DNA from: Botryotinia globosa
Taxonomy: Eukaryota; Ascomycota; Leotiomycetes; Helotiales; Sclerotiniaceae
Reading direction: 5' to 3'
DNA: 64,000 nt
NCBI GenBank assembly: GCA_014898425.1
Contig: RCSZ01000008.1
Coordinates: 310,001-374,000 of the forward strand
Shown here: positions 10,546-23,954 of the stretch, in pieces
How positions within the stretch are numbered: position 1 is the first letter of the stretch
How the letters are laid out: the number at the start of each line of letters is the position of its first letter
Made by a program: the position numbers and the translations under genes
The notes under the pieces: model-generated
What the model saw: only the letters and a program-made list of their open reading frames with translations
The model's database searches: none
Told to the model about the DNA's origin: nothing

Positions 10546-12931
10546 TATTAGTCGGTTTTAGCACTGCTTTCACGTTGCTTTGTTTGCTATCCCGGGAATA
10601 TTTACTAAGATCACTCTGCGTTGTCTTTAGGAGTCAAACAAGGGTTAAGAAAGCGGATTTGGTGCGGAATAAAGGGTGTTTTTAGGGATCATCATGAGGC
10701 ATTCAAAATGGAGCGTGGTGTGGGATATGCTCCAATCGGTGGTAGAGGAGCTGGCTGCTGGTCAGTGGCCAGCGATGGTCAAGTCATTCATGGCGAGAAA
10801 GCAAAAATCGATGATGAGGCTACCGCTGGTTGCAAAACCGGTAATAATGGAGACAATCGAGCCATTTTCATGATGGGAGCTTAATGCGTTGTCATGCTTG
10901 TGATCGATTGACTTCTTCTGGGAAGGGGGGTCGAATCTGATTTGTGTGTCAGGATGACTGAGATCATAATGGGACGGATGAATAGTCGGTAATAATCTGT
11001 TCAACTGATGTGAAAATCAGCCTTGCATGTATATTCGAGCAATAATGTTAACTAATACGAGACTATGGGATGGTAATCGCTATGCCATGTTGCCTTGTAA
11101 ACTAGTAAGCCCGGTTCAAGTGTATGATGTAGCTGCACTGGTATCTATCAATTGCAGTGAAGCAGTCATTCTCTAAAACCTCCAGATATCTGGAAACCAT
11201 ACTTCAATCTCTAATGCCATCGAAAAAACATCACCTCTATCATCCCAAGGGAATGCTAACCCTGAGTACTGTTGTCTCTGTATGATCGATGAGTATTCAA
11301 ACAGTCTATTCTCTGCCAGTTAGGCTTTATCTGGAAAAGATGTAAAAGCTTTGAGTGCATTCGAAGAGATTAATTTGTTTCAGGTACTACACAAATGATT
11401 CTACAGCATTGAGAATGGCACCCAATCTGTGCTAATTATAACGTAGTGATAATTTGATTCTTGATTATGGATGCTCTGCCATAAAAACAATCTTGATCGA
11501 TAAATTCGCACCTGTTCAGCGAGGTGCATGCACTTTCAATACTGAATTTGAACATGCAATTGATGCAGGTAATGCCATATGTTATGTTTTGTTAGGAATA
11601 ATCTGATTTCTGCGACAAGTTTGCGCTCGTTATCATCATCGACTGCTACTTCGTTAGATTGGAGTTATGGAAGTGCGACCTTGTACCCTTATTTATTTAA
11701 CTTTGGTTGACCAAAAAGGTGGCGAGTCTTCAAAGACCTGTGGACTTCTCCTCAATGCTTATATGTGATGGAATTGCAGGAGGAAAATGAGGAAATGATT
11801 TTGATCTATTCCACCGCCGGATTAGTAAATGAGTATCTTGTAAACTTTGCAAATCATACCCTGAGCGAACAGAACCCCCTCTCAAGATACCACAGACTTG
11901 GCGAAAAACTATACTTTCAAGGTCAGGAGCACCGGTAGTGAGGTAGAGATGTTATGGTTGAGTGACGATCCTACTATCAACATCTATGTCTTCACTATCG
12001 ACAAAATAATGGCTTTGCCTATCTTCCCTTCCTTCTGTAAATTTATTGCCCTATCGTCTAGTCTTCTCAACGTCCGAGTCCCTATCTACATCGAGTTCAT
12101 GAAAATAACTTCTCCCGCCAGCTCAAACAGAATGAAATTTATCAAGTTCCCCAGGTCAGGTCGGGGTAGCACCTTCTCACCTCCCACACCTCTCTACGAT
12201 TTCGTTTCGTTTCGTTTCGTTTCGTTTCGTTTCGTTTCGTTCTGGGCTTCGCATCTCTCAAATTCCTATGTCTATATCCCCATCAACTCGGGAAATGTAA
12301 TACCGATTGATACATCCTCATAATTCATGTATAACAGGACTGCGAATGAGAGATGGGTGGGTGTTCAAGGGTGGGAAATGAGAAGTTTTCAGTTCACAGA
12401 ATTTTCAGATGGGATGAGAATGGGAAATAATAATTTGTTGGCGAGAGGCGATGACTCTCATTAAATGACAGTGAAAGGAAAGCTGGGTTTGAGCTGTTCC
12501 CTCATTTCTTGAGAACAATCATACACTCGTACAAATTGTACGTCCCGTTCTTGGCGGAATGAATCTGTGTATGTTAAGCGAAGCGAAAAGGACCAAAAGT
12601 CCTTATTTAAGCTGACGACAAGAATTTCTCGGAGGCAAATCTCACATGAAATTGATATAGATTATTCAAGGTTGTCTGATTGGATGTTCCTTTGTACAAC
12701 CCCAATGCTATTGAACAGCTATCCTATTTTATGAACAGATACAAGAATAAAACCACTCGATCGATGTTCTCGAGAGTGTATTTTCCTTCAACGCCGCCGT
12801 TCAACTCTATTTTCCTCCCATAATGAATTAGCCAAACAATCCCCATTGAACGCCATCATCAATTCATAAATTCGTTCAACCATATCCCATTCGCCTGTCC
12901 ATGATTTTGACCGACAAACCCCTTCTAGCAT
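10546..12931. other. Intergenic region
   Basis: No gene is supported. Short frames at 10.6-10.9 kb and 11.9-12.3 kb lack convincing features; the second owes its length partly to the TTCGT repeat. Confidence 0.5.
12201..12240. repeat. TTCGT pentanucleotide repeat, eight units
   Basis: Eight perfect TTCGT units in intergenic DNA. Confidence 0.95.
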
Positions 12932-14015
12932 CTACACTCCAGGTTGAAATAATGTCACTAATCCCATCGCCGCTGCCGCCGCTACACCCCCAATGAGAAC
13001 CATTTCAGCAGCACCCCAGCAATTGCCTCCTATACATTTCGCTTGAAAACCTGTTATCATGCCCGTCTTGACATATCCAAAGATAAATAGTGTGATCACC
13101 ATAACCCCAACAGAGATATATAATCCCTCGGCAACCGTGGATACGAAAAGGTAAGGCAGTAGAGGTAACAAACCACCGAGGAAATATCCCATCGAGATTG
13201 TAAGAGCAGATGTAAAGGCGCGGGATGTAGCGGGCTCTTCTTCACAATGTTGGAACTGCATTACGTAGTCGGTGAGAAGCTCTGGGTGCATTTGAGCAAG
13301 ATGTGTTGATTGACCGTTGATAACTTCTTTGGGAAAGTCGTATGGTTCGTATTCTTCCATGAGATCGTTTAGTACGCCTTGAAGATCGGTGTCTATTCGT
13401 TCGAGGGTCTTTTCTCGTGTAGCATGATATGATGCACTAATGTAATTATTAGCCAGTCTGATCTCAAATTTGATGACACTGCGTTGGCCCGCTGGGAGCC
13501 ACTGCCGTGGAGGCAGACTCATTAATGATAACTTCATTCCTTCACTGGTTGCCATTTTGGGGGTAAACTCACAGTTCACTCTTAGCAGCAAGATATCCAC
13601 CCAAGCCCATAGAAATAGCCCCTGCGATCAACTCGGCCATTCCTCCCCCTATAACAATTTTCGAATCGTTAAAAGCCGATAATCCAGCCGTCAATGCAAA
13701 TGGTACTGTCAACCCATCACTTAAACCAATGGTTGCATCCGAAATAACTCTCGCATCGATTCTCCATCCCTTCTTCTTTGAGGACTTCTCTGATCTGGAA
13801 TCTTGAGATTCTAAATCTAAAGTACTTTCATCATCATCAACATCGTGAGTTCCGTCGACCGATTCCGAGTTGTGGCTTGTGTTGCTATTTGGTAAGAGAG
13901 GTTGTCTAGATGTAACGAAATCGATTTTTGGTACTCCTCGGTCTCGGCTTGGCTTGGGTGATTTGGGAGTGACGGATTGATAGAAAAAGATATTTTTAAG
14001 GGCAGCTAAAACCAT
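12932..14015 (-). CDS. CCC1: CCC1/VIT-family vacuolar iron-manganese transporter
   Basis: Exons 14015-13573 and 13436-12932 on the minus strand, with a 136-nt intron (13437-13572), encode 315 aa. The cytosolic N-terminus (about 1-85) is Ser/Asp-rich and contains RQPLLP at 38-43, a dileucine that could serve vacuolar sorting. Five membrane segments are visible: about 98-114 (IGLSDGLTVPFALTAGLS), 120-143, 222-243 (GYFLGGLLPLLPY), 247-267 and 288-310. The long hydrophilic loop at 150-220 is rich in Glu and His, matching the metal-binding domain of the family. Yeast Ccc1 and plant VIT1 move cytosolic Fe2+ and Mn2+ into the vacuole by proton exchange. Topology and motifs make the family secure; the metal preference is inferred. 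Confidence 0.93.
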
Positions 14016-14964
14016 GATTCCGGTTGGTGGTGGTATGTGAAATGGGAGGACTTCTTGGATCTTTATATGTGTTGCATAGATGGTATGGTGGTACCGTGGT
14101 AGTTATATGCTAGATGTCATTCCCTACTTTGTACAAGATTTCCATTTATATTCAAGGATTATCTCAGTTGGTTTGATAGTTTAACCACGTTCTCATTCAA
14201 AGGTTTCCCACGAAGTACGGAGTAAAAGCCTTGTTTGAATCTTTTGAGAATCTTGCTGACCATTAATTACCTTGATTCTGATTCGTCCAACGTGGGTAAT
14301 ATCTCAATAACGATTGGTTGGTTGGAGCTTGGATGATTGATGGGCTCGTGGGGCGAGCTAAAATGTAAATGTTGGTTAGTTTCTTTCCTTCCTACTTTGT
14401 ACTTTCCTTTCTTCCTAGTAAGGTAAGTAAGTAGTAACTACCTGGGTCCTGACTCCTGCACAAAGAAGAGGATTTCCGTCTGATTGCGCTTATCCCAAAG
14501 GCGATAAGAGTACTTACTGTATATAATCTTTGGTTTTCAGATGTCTAGCAGCTAGCTAGACGGGGGTTTGGTTGCTAATATCCGTGGTTTCATTGGCCGT
14601 TTCAACGGCTTTATTACAATATCCGTGACTGGATTGGTTGAGAGTTGAAAACATTCACACATACTCGAGTACGGTCCCGAGATAGATGCTAAGGGTATCA
14701 CTCCGTAACTCCGAAAGGCCCGAGGTCATGAGGGGGTGCGATTATTCAGATTCACTGCTAAGATGACGGAGATGCATAGAAGAGGGAGGCGTGATATCAT
14801 TCATGCTACATATATATGTCTGCAAGATCCTCTAGATATCTTGATCCTCCAACACCGTTGCTTGCCTCTCAATAGTTCCCTGATGCCCCTTCATTCCTGA
14901 TTTGCCACTGGAGAAACGTGGCAGAGAAGTCTCTCCATATTGACGTCTCCCTGCTGAGGTCATC
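14016..14964. other. Intergenic region
   Basis: This is the transporter's upstream region and the downstream flank of the next minus-strand gene. No gene is seen. Confidence 0.5.
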
Positions 14965-15144
14965 CTAAGCACCGCCTTCTCTCTTAGCATACTCCTCCTC
15001 AATTCTCTCCTCGTACAGTCTATCGGCCTCTAGTTGAGCCTCGGTCTTCTGTGCTGTCTCGGTAGATTGGTTTGAGGTGTCGACCGTAGTGGTGTTTGGG
15101 GCCGCATTGGCTGTGGTTGAGGGGGTTTCAGTGAAGGATGGCAT
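14965..15144 (-). CDS. Small hydrophilic protein, 59 aa
   Basis: A single-exon frame from the ATG at 15144. The first 35 residues are Thr/Ser/Asn/Ala-rich and disordered. The last 24 form a charged helix (LEADRLYEERIEEEYAKREGG). Small ascomycete proteins with a Thr-rich start and a similar acidic/basic helical tail ending in AKREGGA are familiar to me, but I know no function for them. The open frame continues upstream without a stop, so a longer form cannot be excluded, but the ATG at 15144 starts the protein-like part. Confidence 0.6.
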   Translation of the reverse strand: MPSFTETPSTTANAAPNTTTVDTSNQSTETAQKTEAQLEADRLYEERIEEEYAKREGGA

Positions 15145-18100
15145 TTTGTGCGAGGGGTTATGAATGATTGAGGGTGTCTTTTCTGTCTTCCCTGCCTGAT
15201 AATGATCTCTTATATTATTAGAGAATAAATGTAGTGGCTGTCCACGGGTATGATAATAAAACGAGCTCGAATGCGCACCGTGGACTTTATGTGCCAGGTG
15301 TGGCGGTGGCTGTGCATTGTGGCACAAAAATATTATGTAATAGGTACCTAGGTAACGAATGATATTTCATTCCACGTGCTTCCTTTCGAGTGTAAACGAC
15401 AGTCTCGACCTCCATGAGTCCCCGATTCCTCCCGCTGGTATCATATGATGATGCGTCAGTTGAATCCCTTTGATCTTGTAGCCTATGGCTATTAGACCCA
15501 TGTTCGATAAAACTCATACATGTACATATTGCGAGCAACCGATGAGGAAAGCCACTATGTTTTATATCCTGCGAGAGGAATTTTTGATTGTATGTACTTG
15601 GGCCAAGCTTCTCCTATAAACAGCCATTTAAAGCTAACAACACGATACTGTATGTACAAATGGATATCAATCATCGTGCCCTCATTCTTACTCTCACCCT
15701 GATATTCGCCTGAAGTGTTGTCTTTGTGTATCCCCCCTTCCTCCCATTCGATGCTGAGGAGTGATTGCTATCTTGTATATGATTGACTTGACTCATCTTG
15801 TCCAGGCCTGTGTAGTGTTGCTTCGTCGTGCGGTTCTTGTCATCCTCATCTGGAAGTGGCATAGTGGCGGCGTCCCCCATCTCCTCGTGGTAAACCTTCA
15901 AGAGCTTCTTGTAGAAGTAACTTCGCCTTGATGAAATTCTCAGTACTAGAGATCAGATTACATGTCAGTCCATGTAGTGAATACAGTGAGCGGTATCTCT
16001 TTGTCTGCAGCGCGAGGCTCTCTTCTTCGATGTTGTGACCTTTTCGCACTGTCTTTAGAATTGAATCGCCAAGTTTTTCGAGACCCCTTGAACGAGTTGA
16101 TATGATCCTGCTGTCAAGACCGGTATATTCTTTGCCTTCAACATAATATAAATACGGTCTGCTCGTTGAATGCTGTAGATAAATTATGAAAGTGCTAAAA
16201 AGGTGGCCTATCCCATGTTAGATATAAGGAAATGTTGCTAACGCTTGGTTGTATACATACTTTTGAAAACTGCTCATGAAGAAACTAGAAAGGATGCAGG
16301 ATCTTCAACGATGCGGAGCGGCGCTAAAGCCATGGGTACTTATGAACTCCGGTGGCTTTGTCGAGACCTGAGACTGTACTCTTCCAAGAATGATACGGGC
16401 AGCCTCAGAAAGGACATGTAAAATCGACTCATTATAGCTTGTTGAAAAAGCCTAGCGAGATGACAGACCCCAGCTTTTCCTCCAATATGGTCTGCGCAGT
16501 ATGTTCTTAAGAGCGGTAATATACCTTGGCATGAATATTCCATCATGAGATGCGCGTTCGAGAAACGCACGCCAAGCTATTCCTTGGTCACTCTTGAGAC
16601 GAAGTGGTGATGTGTGAGACATTGTGGAAGAAAGAGATTTATGGCTAAGGTGGTGGGGCTTGTAATATTCCAAACTTTCCAAAATCATTCAGAGAAGTTT
16701 AATAATGAACTAAATGGAAAATCACGAGAGAGAGAGTTGCAGGCTCATGATGGGTTCGATAAGATTACTCTAGGGCACAGAAACTAAGGTGGTAGCCGAT
16801 CCTTCTATCTACAAAGAATTGATTCTCCAAGGTGACAGCTCATCTTCTCGTCTCCGTCACAGCAAAAGACGAGCGTTGTGTAACACCAAGTTTAGCAAAG
16901 AAGCCTGAACGCGGAAGGTTGCAGCCAATGGTCAAAACTAAAGCCACCTCCTATTTGGGAAAAGACAGGTAACTTGATGTAATCTTTAGATTTCTGCCAT
17001 CTTACTTCAGATGAAAAACTTACGAGAAGCTAAACTAATGATCATTACGATCATCATATCGAGAACGATGGAGGATGGTACGAAATGATGCCCGAGTTTC
17101 GTACGTTTTGAATACCATAATGAGAAATGATATTCCTTGGCCAGTAGCTTTTGCTGCATATCCCGAAGCGACTGCCCGTGAGTTGGCTTTTTTACATTCC
17201 CCATCATGCAACTCAAGGGCTGCCTTCCGTTCGATTTGTGACGAATGACGCTTGTGTGTTTGTAGTTTGTCGTCTGTAGAAAACGATCTAGGTATCTGTG
17301 ACCTATTTTGTTTTAATGGTATGAGGTACAGCTCTATTCATGTAGGCTGTAGCCCTTCGATTGCACCTCATTTACTGACTCGTATCGACAAAGCTGAACC
17401 GCCGGGTCAAATTCCACATGGCCACAGGAAGCAATGATATATAGCTGGCAGTTTGCAATCAACAAAGAGGTCCAAGAACCTTCTTACTTCTAGGGACGGA
17501 GACTTACAAGCGAGTCTGAAAATTTGAAGGGTTTATGATATATGATATATGATACGGAAAATGTGACCAAAGCAAAACTAGCTATCCGAAAACAATTTCT
17601 TGAAGCGTAAACCATGTAATGGCTAGATGGCAAATTAAGAGAGCCTCGTCCCGTCCTGATATCCAAGGATAAGATACTGCATGAACAAATGTATGCATAC
17701 AAACAGCCCGGATCTAGCAAGAAGTACCACAGTACTACAGTAGACATCACTACAAGCCTTAACGGATCATTTGATTGGTAAGCCCTCTTATTGGGTAGAG
17801 CTCCAGACGTGTAGATCGTCATCCTCTACTCTACATTAGCGAATTACCAAAGTGTATACTGTATGTATCATTATTTGCACATTTGAAATCGGGATGATAT
17901 ATGTGTAGGCAGTGAGAGCAGAGATAGGGAGACTCATCTCCCCCTACCTGTTAAGATTCCCTCTTTTCATCCTCAAGAATTCAAAATATCATACGAATGC
18001 TTACAGATCTTTCTCATCAGTCAACAGCATTCATATCATACATTTGTTGAAGCGTCTGGCTTCTTCTCATCGTCCATTCTAATCTCCACAGTACTCTTGA

Positions 18101-18979
18101 AGACCAAAAGACGACTTTTCAGGAAAGGAACCAAGGAGTAAGAAGCTACTACATTTATACCTTCCACAATCACTTCCCTCAGTCTATTGTACAGATGTGA
18201 TGTGAGTAACAGAATATAAGATATGAATTCCCTCCATTCTAATGAGCTTCTACCCATGCCTGTATTACACCGCTCCAGGAAATATTCTAAATTCACATCT
18301 GTGTTCAGTTAATCGCCAAACATAGGTCTAGCGACGGTTCACTTCTGGTACAAGAATCCGTATCACTATGCTTCTCTCCTGTTCCTCACTCTTCATGACA
18401 TTACTGGTATAATTCACCAACTTCGGAGTGAGCAAAGTGAGTAGGACGAATCATAAACGAGGGAAGAGATGCGAGGAATCACAACGACATCCCAAGCACG
18501 AGATAAAATCATCATGACTATCAACTATTTATCTGATCTCATCTTTAGCTTCTTAAGATAGGTACAACCATCCCATTTCATTCCTATAGCAGATATACTC
18601 TCTCATTCCTTGCAACGCTTGTATCTTTTACCTCCACTTCAATCCCCCCCCGAACACCCAAACATCATACTCTCCTGTAGCCACCACCCAAATTATGACT
18701 CACAATCACCCATTCCACCGGATCAGAGTAAACCACCCATATGCAAAAGTAAATGCATTCTTCTCGCGCTCGCTGATTACACATGTAATAAACAATTAAG
18801 CAAGCAACCGCGTGCGCTCGAATCCGCCAATATATGTATGTGAGTTGATTTGCAAACACAAGCCGTGTGATAACCATAAAAGCCAAACCATCTACTGTAT
18901 CATTCATCCATCGCCGCGACGATAAAAAGCACCTAAACGCCCCTCCGTCCACCCCTCAGTCTTTTCATTCAAGATTATG
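15145..18979. other. Long region with no confidently modelled gene
   Basis: Most of this 3.8-kb stretch gives no credible gene. The exception is the minus-strand zone at 15.84-16.63 kb described separately. A palindromic TACCTAGGTA lies at 15345-15354, and a C8 run is present near 18647. Confidence 0.4.
15840..16632 (-). other. Possible unresolved multi-exon gene or decayed gene
   Basis: On the minus strand several adjacent segments read as plausible coding sequence but in different frames. One is an ATG-led segment at about 16621-16525 with a good GTATAT donor. A second, at about 16450-16315, is helical and includes SEAARIILGRV. A third, at about 16165-15985, is hydrophilic and includes KLGDSILKTVRKGHNIEEES. 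The fourth, downstream at 15945-15850, has two competing open frames. Candidate splice sites exist (acceptors near 16451, 16165 and 15945), yet no single combination keeps one clean frame. I recognise no domain. It may be a real gene that I cannot model, or a pseudogene. Confidence 0.3.
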
Positions 18980-20075
18980 CTACGAAAAAATCTCTCCGTT
19001 GGCTTCTACGCTCATAGGGCTACCTCCGTTGTTTGCCACTGCTTTTGGGTTCCTCCTCCGTGGCTTGAGTCGAGCACTCGCACTGGCGCCACCAGGTGCA
19101 ACATCAATTCCCTCATCACTATCATCGGCATGCTCCAGCGCATATGCGGTCGCTTCATCTAACTCTCTAACCTCATCTGGTCGTTTCCTCAACCAGCCCA
19201 TTCGAGGACCGCTTCGCGCTCTCTCCGAAACCTTGAATCCGTAAATTTTAGGTTCGTAGACTTTGCCTTTGCCGAGACCAGGTGCAAGGTTTGATGCATT
19301 CATGCCGTTGATCTTTTCCTTTTCTTCATCGTTGGAATGTTGTAAACTTCTGCCTCCATGCCCACTCAATGCTTCTAATCCCTTCTTGCTAATATCGTAA
19401 TCGGGGAATGTGAGGAGAAAGAGCGCCCCAAAAGTTCGTCCAAAGTAGGCACCGTCCACCGTTTGAAATCGGGAATTTGGAGGAACGTATACATCGAGAC
19501 AGGAGGGACAGAATAATTTAACGGTATCTTCACCTGGTACATCAGATAATCCTACGGGTAATGTGCGGACTTGTTCGCAATGTGTTCGTGGACAGACACC
19601 AAAATGGGCAAGGTCGTACTTCTCGGACATTTGTTGTATACCAGCTCGAGAACAGATAAATCTTTGATGGATAAGACCATAGAGCATCTCTGCGGAGGAT
19701 TCTATAATTGATAGATCGCTTGCCATTCGTTGATGTCTTCGTTCGGCTGCAGCTTTACGTCCTGATCGATCCTCGCCCTCAATGGATGCATCCTCATCCT
19801 CATCCTCATCTTCGTCATCTTCGTCCTCATCTTCTTCTGGCTCGACATCTAAGATCATCTAACAATAGGTTCACGTTAGCATATTCTCAAGATACATGAG
19901 TCGTGTATTGAATTACCTCGAGTGCTTCCTTATACATAGCTACTTGTGTTTGTAAACCTGTCAAATTGAAGTCATCTTCTATGAATTCCTCCGATATCTC
20001 TGCAAAGTATTCATGTCCCAATAATGCGCAGAAAGAAGAGATCCAGGATTCTGGAGTACCAGAGGAGGAAGACAT
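18980..20075 (-). CDS. ckb1: Casein kinase 2 regulatory (beta) subunit
   Basis: Exons 20075-19917 and 19858-18980 on the minus strand with a 58-nt intron give 345 aa. The N-terminus (SWISSFCALLGHEYFAEISEEFIEDDFNLTGL) is the classic CK2-beta start. The splice joins EALE to MILDVEPEE. An Asp/Glu run at about 60-83 corresponds to the acidic insert that distinguishes yeast Ckb1 from Ckb2. The zinc-ribbon cysteines are C142-x4-C147 and C170-x2-C173, which mediate dimerisation. YGLIHQRFI and TFPDY further support the family. The C-terminal 100 residues are a basic, disordered extension longer than in animal subunits. The protein tethers two catalytic CK2 alpha subunits in the nucleus and cytoplasm. 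Confidence 0.96.
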
Positions 20076-21079
20076 CTTGTGGGGGCGTAGTTGGGTAACC
20101 TCGAGTAAGTTAGGTTTAAAGTCCAAACCCAAGCTGATGTTGAGTGCCTATTGAAAAACCGTGGCAACTAGTATCAAGATTGACGCACCAGGCTTGCCAG
20201 TTGAGTGAATCCGAGAAAGATGTGACGTGAAGCTTATGATCGCTCCAATATACCAAAGCTCGAATGCTTCGTAGGAAAGGCACTCTTGATGACGCGCTTA
20301 AATGTATCGCACTTCCTATGTTGATCCAGAAAATAGTCGTGTATACTGGCAGAGAATATCCAGTAGGAGGTATCAACGTGGAGCTGTGGGTGTGAGAGTT
20401 GCAGATTACTTGGTACTTTAATTAGGTATCCCACTCGAGAGTATTCGTTGTATTGCGCTGGTCCGTCTTTGCGCACGGTATGCTGTTTGAACTGGGTTGA
20501 TAGGGGGTAAATGCTACGTATTCTGATGATAGAATTTCTTCAAATTACTCTCGATCAGAATTTGAAGATTCGTGCTTTGATGTGGTTGTGAGGGAAAGTC
20601 CTTTCAGCTTGTATCTTCCAAAGTGGAAATCAACTTTCGACCGCTGTTGACCTTTTTATCAAAAGCCTCGTCTTCGAGATTAAACTTCCGCTTCAGGCAT
20701 CTACAACCCCGCTAGGCAATCATTTCTGAGCCTTTCTAAGCCGAGGTCAGGCCGATCACGTGATTTAACTCAAACAAGACATGCACTTGAGACCTATCTT
20801 TGTAGAAGTATTCTCCTAAGCTTCCTAAGGGGCTTTATGATTTACTTTCAATCACTTTAATTTGACAGGTAAGAAGTCACTTCAAGTTTGAGTTAAACCA
20901 GTCTGATTGTATCTAGAAATTGTTTTGCGGATTTGAACGTCGAGAAGGATTCCCATCTTCCCAAACTCCATCCTTTCATGCCATTTTGCAGCGCTAGAAC
21001 TCCAAGACAATGCGTTAAATGCTTCATAGCCATAACACTCAATGATACGATACTTCAAGTAGAGTATCATCATTATTAT
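20076..21079. other. Intergenic: CK2-beta promoter side
   Basis: No gene is supported between the CK2-beta start and the end of the zinc-cluster regulator. Confidence 0.5.
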
Positions 21080-23954
21080 TCACCAAGCAATTATAGATTC
21101 TCTTTCCTCTCTTGTACCATCTCTGTTCTGTAAGGATCTCTTACACTTGACCATAATATAACGATCTGGCATATGGAAATCCACAACTACTAATTGGAAG
21201 CGCTTATCTTCTGGTACCATCCAGACCCATTCTTGTCGAGGCATTGGAAAGTGTTCTCTGATGGGCGGTGTGTGAACTTGGGTGTATGGCGGAGGAATTC
21301 GTGGTACTGGACTCTGCCTGTGTGATAAATAGGGTGCAAAGTTTTCCTGGATCAAGTCTCTATCCTTAATCGTTTCGCCATTGCTCCAATATCCTAGCGA
21401 TAGAACACCATCGTAAAATTGTACCGATTCTCCATTTTGGAAGCTCTGGTTGCTGTAGTCTGGCTGCTTGTTGGGAGGGTCGAGTATCCCAGATACATCC
21501 AATCCATCTTCTTCGCAGCTCATTATCCACCGGCCAATCCTAGCACTCAGGACACCATCCCACATTCCTTCCTGTCTTGGACTTCTGAAAAGCAGATCAA
21601 TTGCTTTTCTTCTGATGTTTGGTTCCCTACACTTGGTCGCTACTACATGTAATGGCGGAACAATCCCGATATCGAGGCTAAATCGTGATGAATTGATAGC
21701 CGAGGGGTTTGCCTCACATGTTGTAACGAGCTTTTCTGCAGCTCGAACTATGTATTGAAATTCATTCAGGAAAGAGTCATAAACTATTTCTGAGGTAGAA
21801 GTCACAGCCGATAGTGTTATGGCTGTGGCTTTTAGATGTGTAATAAGGACAATAGCAGCCTGATTAAGTACCTTTCCTTCAGGGGATATAGACAATCGTA
21901 ATATGGGTTGGAAGGCTTGCTCGAATTCATCTAGCCCTGTGACATAGTCCGCATATTGCTGTGCTATTTCGCTGGGAGTATCACTTTTCGCACTAGCAAA
22001 TTTCCTGTCAAAAAGCGTTCTTCGATAGTATTGAAGTGTTCTGTCCATTAAAAAGTCCCAACAGTGCTGAGCTTCAGAAAAACTTGTGAATACTTTTGGA
22101 ATAGGAATGTGATGTGCAGAATGAATGTCCCAAAGTAGGGGAGGAATACCCGGTGTCATACCGAAAAATACTACAATAAGAAGACAGTCAGCATGTAAAA
22201 AAGTATTAAATTATGAAGAAAAAAGAATTGTCCAGATTGGTTCAAACTTTGTTGGACTGGATTCTGGAAGAAGATTGTGAAAACGGAAGCATACTTACAT
22301 CCTTGTCCATCCAGACGGACGAATGCTTGTATGATATTCTCCTCCAGCGTATAGTCGTTGTTCAAAATGGGAGGAGTAGGACTTCTCGATTGAAGAGGTC
22401 GCTTTCGAGGATTCGTAAGCACAGGTGGGGACTGTGAAGATCTATAGGTAGTAGGCGGTGGTGTATTTCCCATCGAAGGGGGGGTATGAAGTGACTCTGG
22501 AGTGCGGATACTGGAAATAGAATGATTGGATGACGGTCTCCTGCCAGTGATTGCAATGGGCATCGCAATATTGGGCTTTTTTTGTTCGCTCGGGGATACA
22601 TATTCACTAGGAGTATGGTACGCACTCGGATAATCTTGTACCGGTGTACCTGATAGAGAACGTTGCTGTTCCGACGTTAAGCTTGACTTGTAATGTGATG
22701 GGATGGTCATCGCATCGAGTCGTGGACTGTAATCCCTTTGTGGTGGTGTAGGTGTTCTATCTATCGTGGGGGTATGCGCAGATTGAAGTGGCGCCTTTTC
22801 GGTTTCCAGATACTCTTCGATATGTGATGAGATAGTTGCTGATTTGGAGGAACTATCCATACCTGGCCGACTGTGAACTTTGGCTATAACTTTATCAGTC
22901 TGTGGGTTCGTAGTGAACCCTGCTGAGATCCGCCGCGGAATCCAAGGTTTCGATCCAGGCTTTCCAGCATAATAACTCCTCAACAGCTTCAGGCCTCCGT
23001 AAGTTTGCTGAACCGATGAAGCATAGCTTCCTTGGATGGTTTCGAAGCAAACAAAAAGTAAACACGCCATAAGCGCCGTTCTCAACTGAGGACCATTAGA
23101 GCTAGATATGTACTGATTCAAAGCTTGAATGGCCTTGAGATGTTGTATGACCGCAAATTCAAGATGCTTTTTATTTATATCTTGAATTACGTTGACTTTC
23201 AAATGTGGTCCAGGTGCTTCTTCAATGGCTTTGTTAAGAGCTGCAATAGCGATTACTGCATGCCGAATTGGAGTGAGATTGTGACTCTCTCGAAGAATAA
23301 TGTGATTCCAAAAGGTGGGATCAAAGAAACCAGGCAATTGATACGCTATTCGATCACAAAAATATTGGAAGTACCGGCCTTCCTGCTCTGTTGCTGCAAG
23401 AGATACACTAGGAGTATAAATATCCGCCGTTGGAATTCTAGGTTGGATTGGCATCATGTTTCCTCGTGATCGAATCTCGTGAGCGTATCCATCGCATGTT
23501 CGTCCGAACTTTTGACATCGAAGACATTGTGGTTTCGTTTCTGTTGATCATTCGGAAGGATTAGACGCAAATTATGTAAATTTCTGGTAGCTTAGAAGGA
23601 AGAATTAAGATGCTGCCCAATTCTGGTACCTTAAGGAAATTGTGAAAAGCCCATTGAATTTAGGATTGCCAAACAACTTACCGTCACATTTAACACGTCG
23701 AGCTCTGAGAGCTCAATGTCAGATATCTGCGATTATATGCCCAAGGTGTGGAACGGTAGATCAGAAGGTACTCACTTGCAAGTGATGCAGCCTGACTTGA
23801 CTTTAGGTTTACTCGCTCTAGCTCTTTTGGACGGCCGTGATCCACCATCCCAAGCTGATTGCCGCTCAAAGTCGTCGGCGTTGGTATCCATGAATGAGAC
23901 TTTAGAATCCCGTTTCATCGAAGCCGGTGTAATCGGAGATCTAGAAAGCGCCAT
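21080..23954 (-). CDS. Zn2Cys6 fungal-type transcription factor
   Basis: Four exons on the minus strand (23954-23776, 23704-23682, 23540-22299, 22170-21080) give 844 aa. Introns are 71, 141 and 128 nt. The Zn2Cys6 cluster is C56-x2-C59-x6-C66-x6-C73-x2-C76-x6-C83, preceded by a basic stretch (KRARASKPKVK), and it is assembled from three exons. Exon 2 is only 23 nt and supplies ARRVKC. All splice joins keep the frame. A middle homology region begins around YFQYFCDRIAYQLPGFFDPTFW; a long Ser/Thr/Pro-rich linker follows; the last exon is helical and hydrophobic, as in fungal transcription-factor regulatory domains. It should bind CGG-type sites in the nucleus. No target can be assigned; the nearest genes are CK2-beta and, 2.5 kb away, a DOPA dioxygenase. 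Confidence 0.92.

Noticed and set aside
10621..10884. Small frame just downstream of the methyltransferase
   Set aside because: It starts at TTG, has no recognisable feature and probably lies in the 3' untranslated region.
11898..12323. 141-aa frame at 11.9-12.3 kb
   Set aside because: It starts at TTG rather than ATG and part of its length comes from the TTCGT repeat.
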